Below are positions 6,115 through 6,998 of a stretch of 6,998 nt of DNA, piece by piece (position 1 is the first letter of the stretch; every line of letters begins with the position of its first letter). The translations under genes and the position numbers were made by a program. The notes beneath the pieces are model-generated. The model searched no databases and was not told the origin of the DNA. It worked only from the letters and a program-made list of their open reading frames with translations. The DNA is taken from contig CATYYP010000099.1 of NCBI GenBank assembly GCA_958415245.1, positions 1 to 6,998 on the forward strand. The letters run 5' to 3'. The stretch is from Schaalia odontolytica. Its GTDB lineage: Bacteria; Actinomycetota; Actinomycetes; Actinomycetales; Actinomycetaceae.

Positions 6115-6998
6115 TTACACCCGAGGAACGCTCCAGGTGTCACACGTAGAGATATCACCAGAATCAAGTCCGCGCTGCAGCCACGTCGCACGCTGCTGGG
6201 CACTGCCATGCGTCCACGTCTCCGGGTTGGAGGACCCCTGGTACTTTTCCTGCAGACGGTCATCGCCGATTGCCTGAGCGGTCTGGAGCGCACCCAGGAC
6301 CTGATCGGCCGTCGGGGTCTTCAGGAACGGAGTGCCGGTCGAGGGGTCTGGGGTGTTGGACGCCCAGTGCATCCATACGCCGGCGTAGCAGTCCGCCTGA
6401 AGCTCGCTGCGCACGCCCGCCCCCTGTTCCCCGGACTCACGCGTGTCGTGCGCGCGGAAGACACCCTGAATGTTCTGGATGTGGTGGCCCCACTCGTGGG
6501 CCACGACGTATTCCTGGGCGAGCACGGAATCGGATGCACCGTACTTGGAAACCATATCGTCGAAAAACCCGAGGTCGAGGTACACCGTCGAATCTCCAGG
6601 GCAGTAGAACGGGCCCACGGCGCTCGTCGCGTTACCGCACGCGGTGGAGACGGAGTTCGTGAAGATCTGGAAGTCGGGCAGCTGGTAGGTGATGCCCGTG
6701 TCCTGCGCGGACAGCTGTGTCTTCCACACCGCGTCGAGGGACTGCGCGGTGGCGACCATGCGGCACTCGACGCGAGTGTTGGCGTCCTGTCCCGTCTGGC
6801 AGGTGGACGTGTCGACTGTCGACGACGAGGTCGACGACGTGTCGGAAGGCGAGGACAGCAGGCTCGTCAGATCGATGCCGGTGAAGTAGGAGAACCCGAG
6901 GATCAAGAGAACACCGAGCAGTGAGCCACCGCCTGCACCTGCGATCTTTCGCCCTGCGCCGGACGTGCCAACGCGCGAGGGATCCAAACGGATGTTGT
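6115..6998 (-). CDS. YpfJ-type neutral zinc metallopeptidase, start beyond right edge
   Basis: A member of the YpfJ/KPN_02809 family of predicted membrane-anchored zinc peptidases; the substrate of the family is not established. Residues are numbered from the TTG codon at 6987. A hydrophobic segment at about 22-37 is a likely signal anchor, followed by a Ser/Thr-rich linker (about 44-62) and the outward-facing catalytic domain. That domain carries the block CGNATSAVGPFYCPGDSTVY (117-136), zinc motif HEWGHH (164-169) with Glu165 as catalytic base, and ELQADCYAG (195-203) where Glu195 is the likely third ligand. The domain ends with WLQRGLDSGD (269-278), also usual. Cys63/75, Cys117/129 and Cys200 or Cys282 could form disulfides outside the cell. 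The TTG at 6987 is probably not the start: the frame stays open to the edge and reads NIR before LDPSRV, as family members do, so a few N-terminal residues are missing from view. The stop is TAA at 6115-6117. Confidence 0.9.
   Translation of the reverse strand, partial: NIRLDPSRVGTSGAGRKIAGAGGGSLLGVLLILGFSYFTGIDLTSLLSSPSDTSSTSSSTVDTSTCQTGQDANTRVECRMVATAQSLDAVWKTQLSAQDTGITYQLPDFQIFTNSVSTACGNATSAVGPFYCPGDSTVYLDLGFFDDMVSKYGASDSVLAQEYVVAHEWGHHIQNIQGVFRAHDTRESGEQGAGVRSELQADCYAGVWMHWASNTPDPSTGTPFLKTPTADQVLGALQTAQAIGDDRLQEKYQGSSNPETWTHGSAQQRATWLQRGLDSGDISTCDTWSVPRV

Noticed and set aside
6066..6293. 76-codon N-terminal extension of the ligase frame
   Set aside because: It overlaps the end of the metallopeptidase gene, while the ATG at 6065 has a perfect Shine-Dalgarno and gives a normal N-terminus.
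6052..6924. 290-codon plus-strand open frame across the metallopeptidase gene
   Set aside because: Lies opposite a protein with clear HExxH and family motifs; Arg/Gly/Val-rich translation without domains, no ribosome site.

Overview
The window is GC-rich and reads as a chromosomal piece of an actinomycete. Three things suggest this: the gene order sufB-sufD-sufC-sufS-sufU-sufT, the use of SufU rather than SufE as sulfurtransferase, and protein details typical of the phylum (the GREEDWRFTP block of SufD, the compact MIP18-type SufT). An Actinomyces/Schaalia-like organism is a reasonable guess, but that is inference from protein style and not a search result.

Positions 1-4241 (plus strand) hold the distal part of an iron-sulfur cluster assembly operon: the last 13 codons of sufB, then sufD, sufC, sufS, sufU and a sufT-type MIP18 (DUF59) gene. 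The genes are packed tightly: sufB and sufD share a base (TGATG), and the other gaps are 16, 5, 37-38 and 10 nt. SufB, SufC and SufD would form the ATP-driven scaffold. SufS strips sulfur from cysteine, SufU carries the persulfide to the scaffold, and SufT helps maturation or delivery of clusters. The promoter and any regulator such as SufR lie upstream, outside the window. The operon ends at a strong 14-bp hairpin at 4257-4288.

Positions 4242-4376 are a non-coding gap between convergent genes, with the terminator and two smaller hairpins. Positions 4377-6065 (minus strand) encode an AMP-forming fatty-acid-CoA ligase with a perfect Shine-Dalgarno and a candidate -10 box. Positions 6115-6998 (minus strand) encode a membrane-anchored YpfJ-type neutral zinc metallopeptidase with an HExxH motif. 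It runs off the right edge, so its start is not in the window. These two genes have no obvious functional tie to the suf operon.

I see no mobile element, RNA gene, CRISPR array or unfamiliar gene system. The region is mostly ordinary housekeeping DNA. The points worth a second look are small: zinc-swap residues in SufS/SufU, an altered P-loop in the ligase, the leaderless-looking GTG start of sufS, an N-terminal tail on SufT, and the hairpin cluster in the convergent gap.
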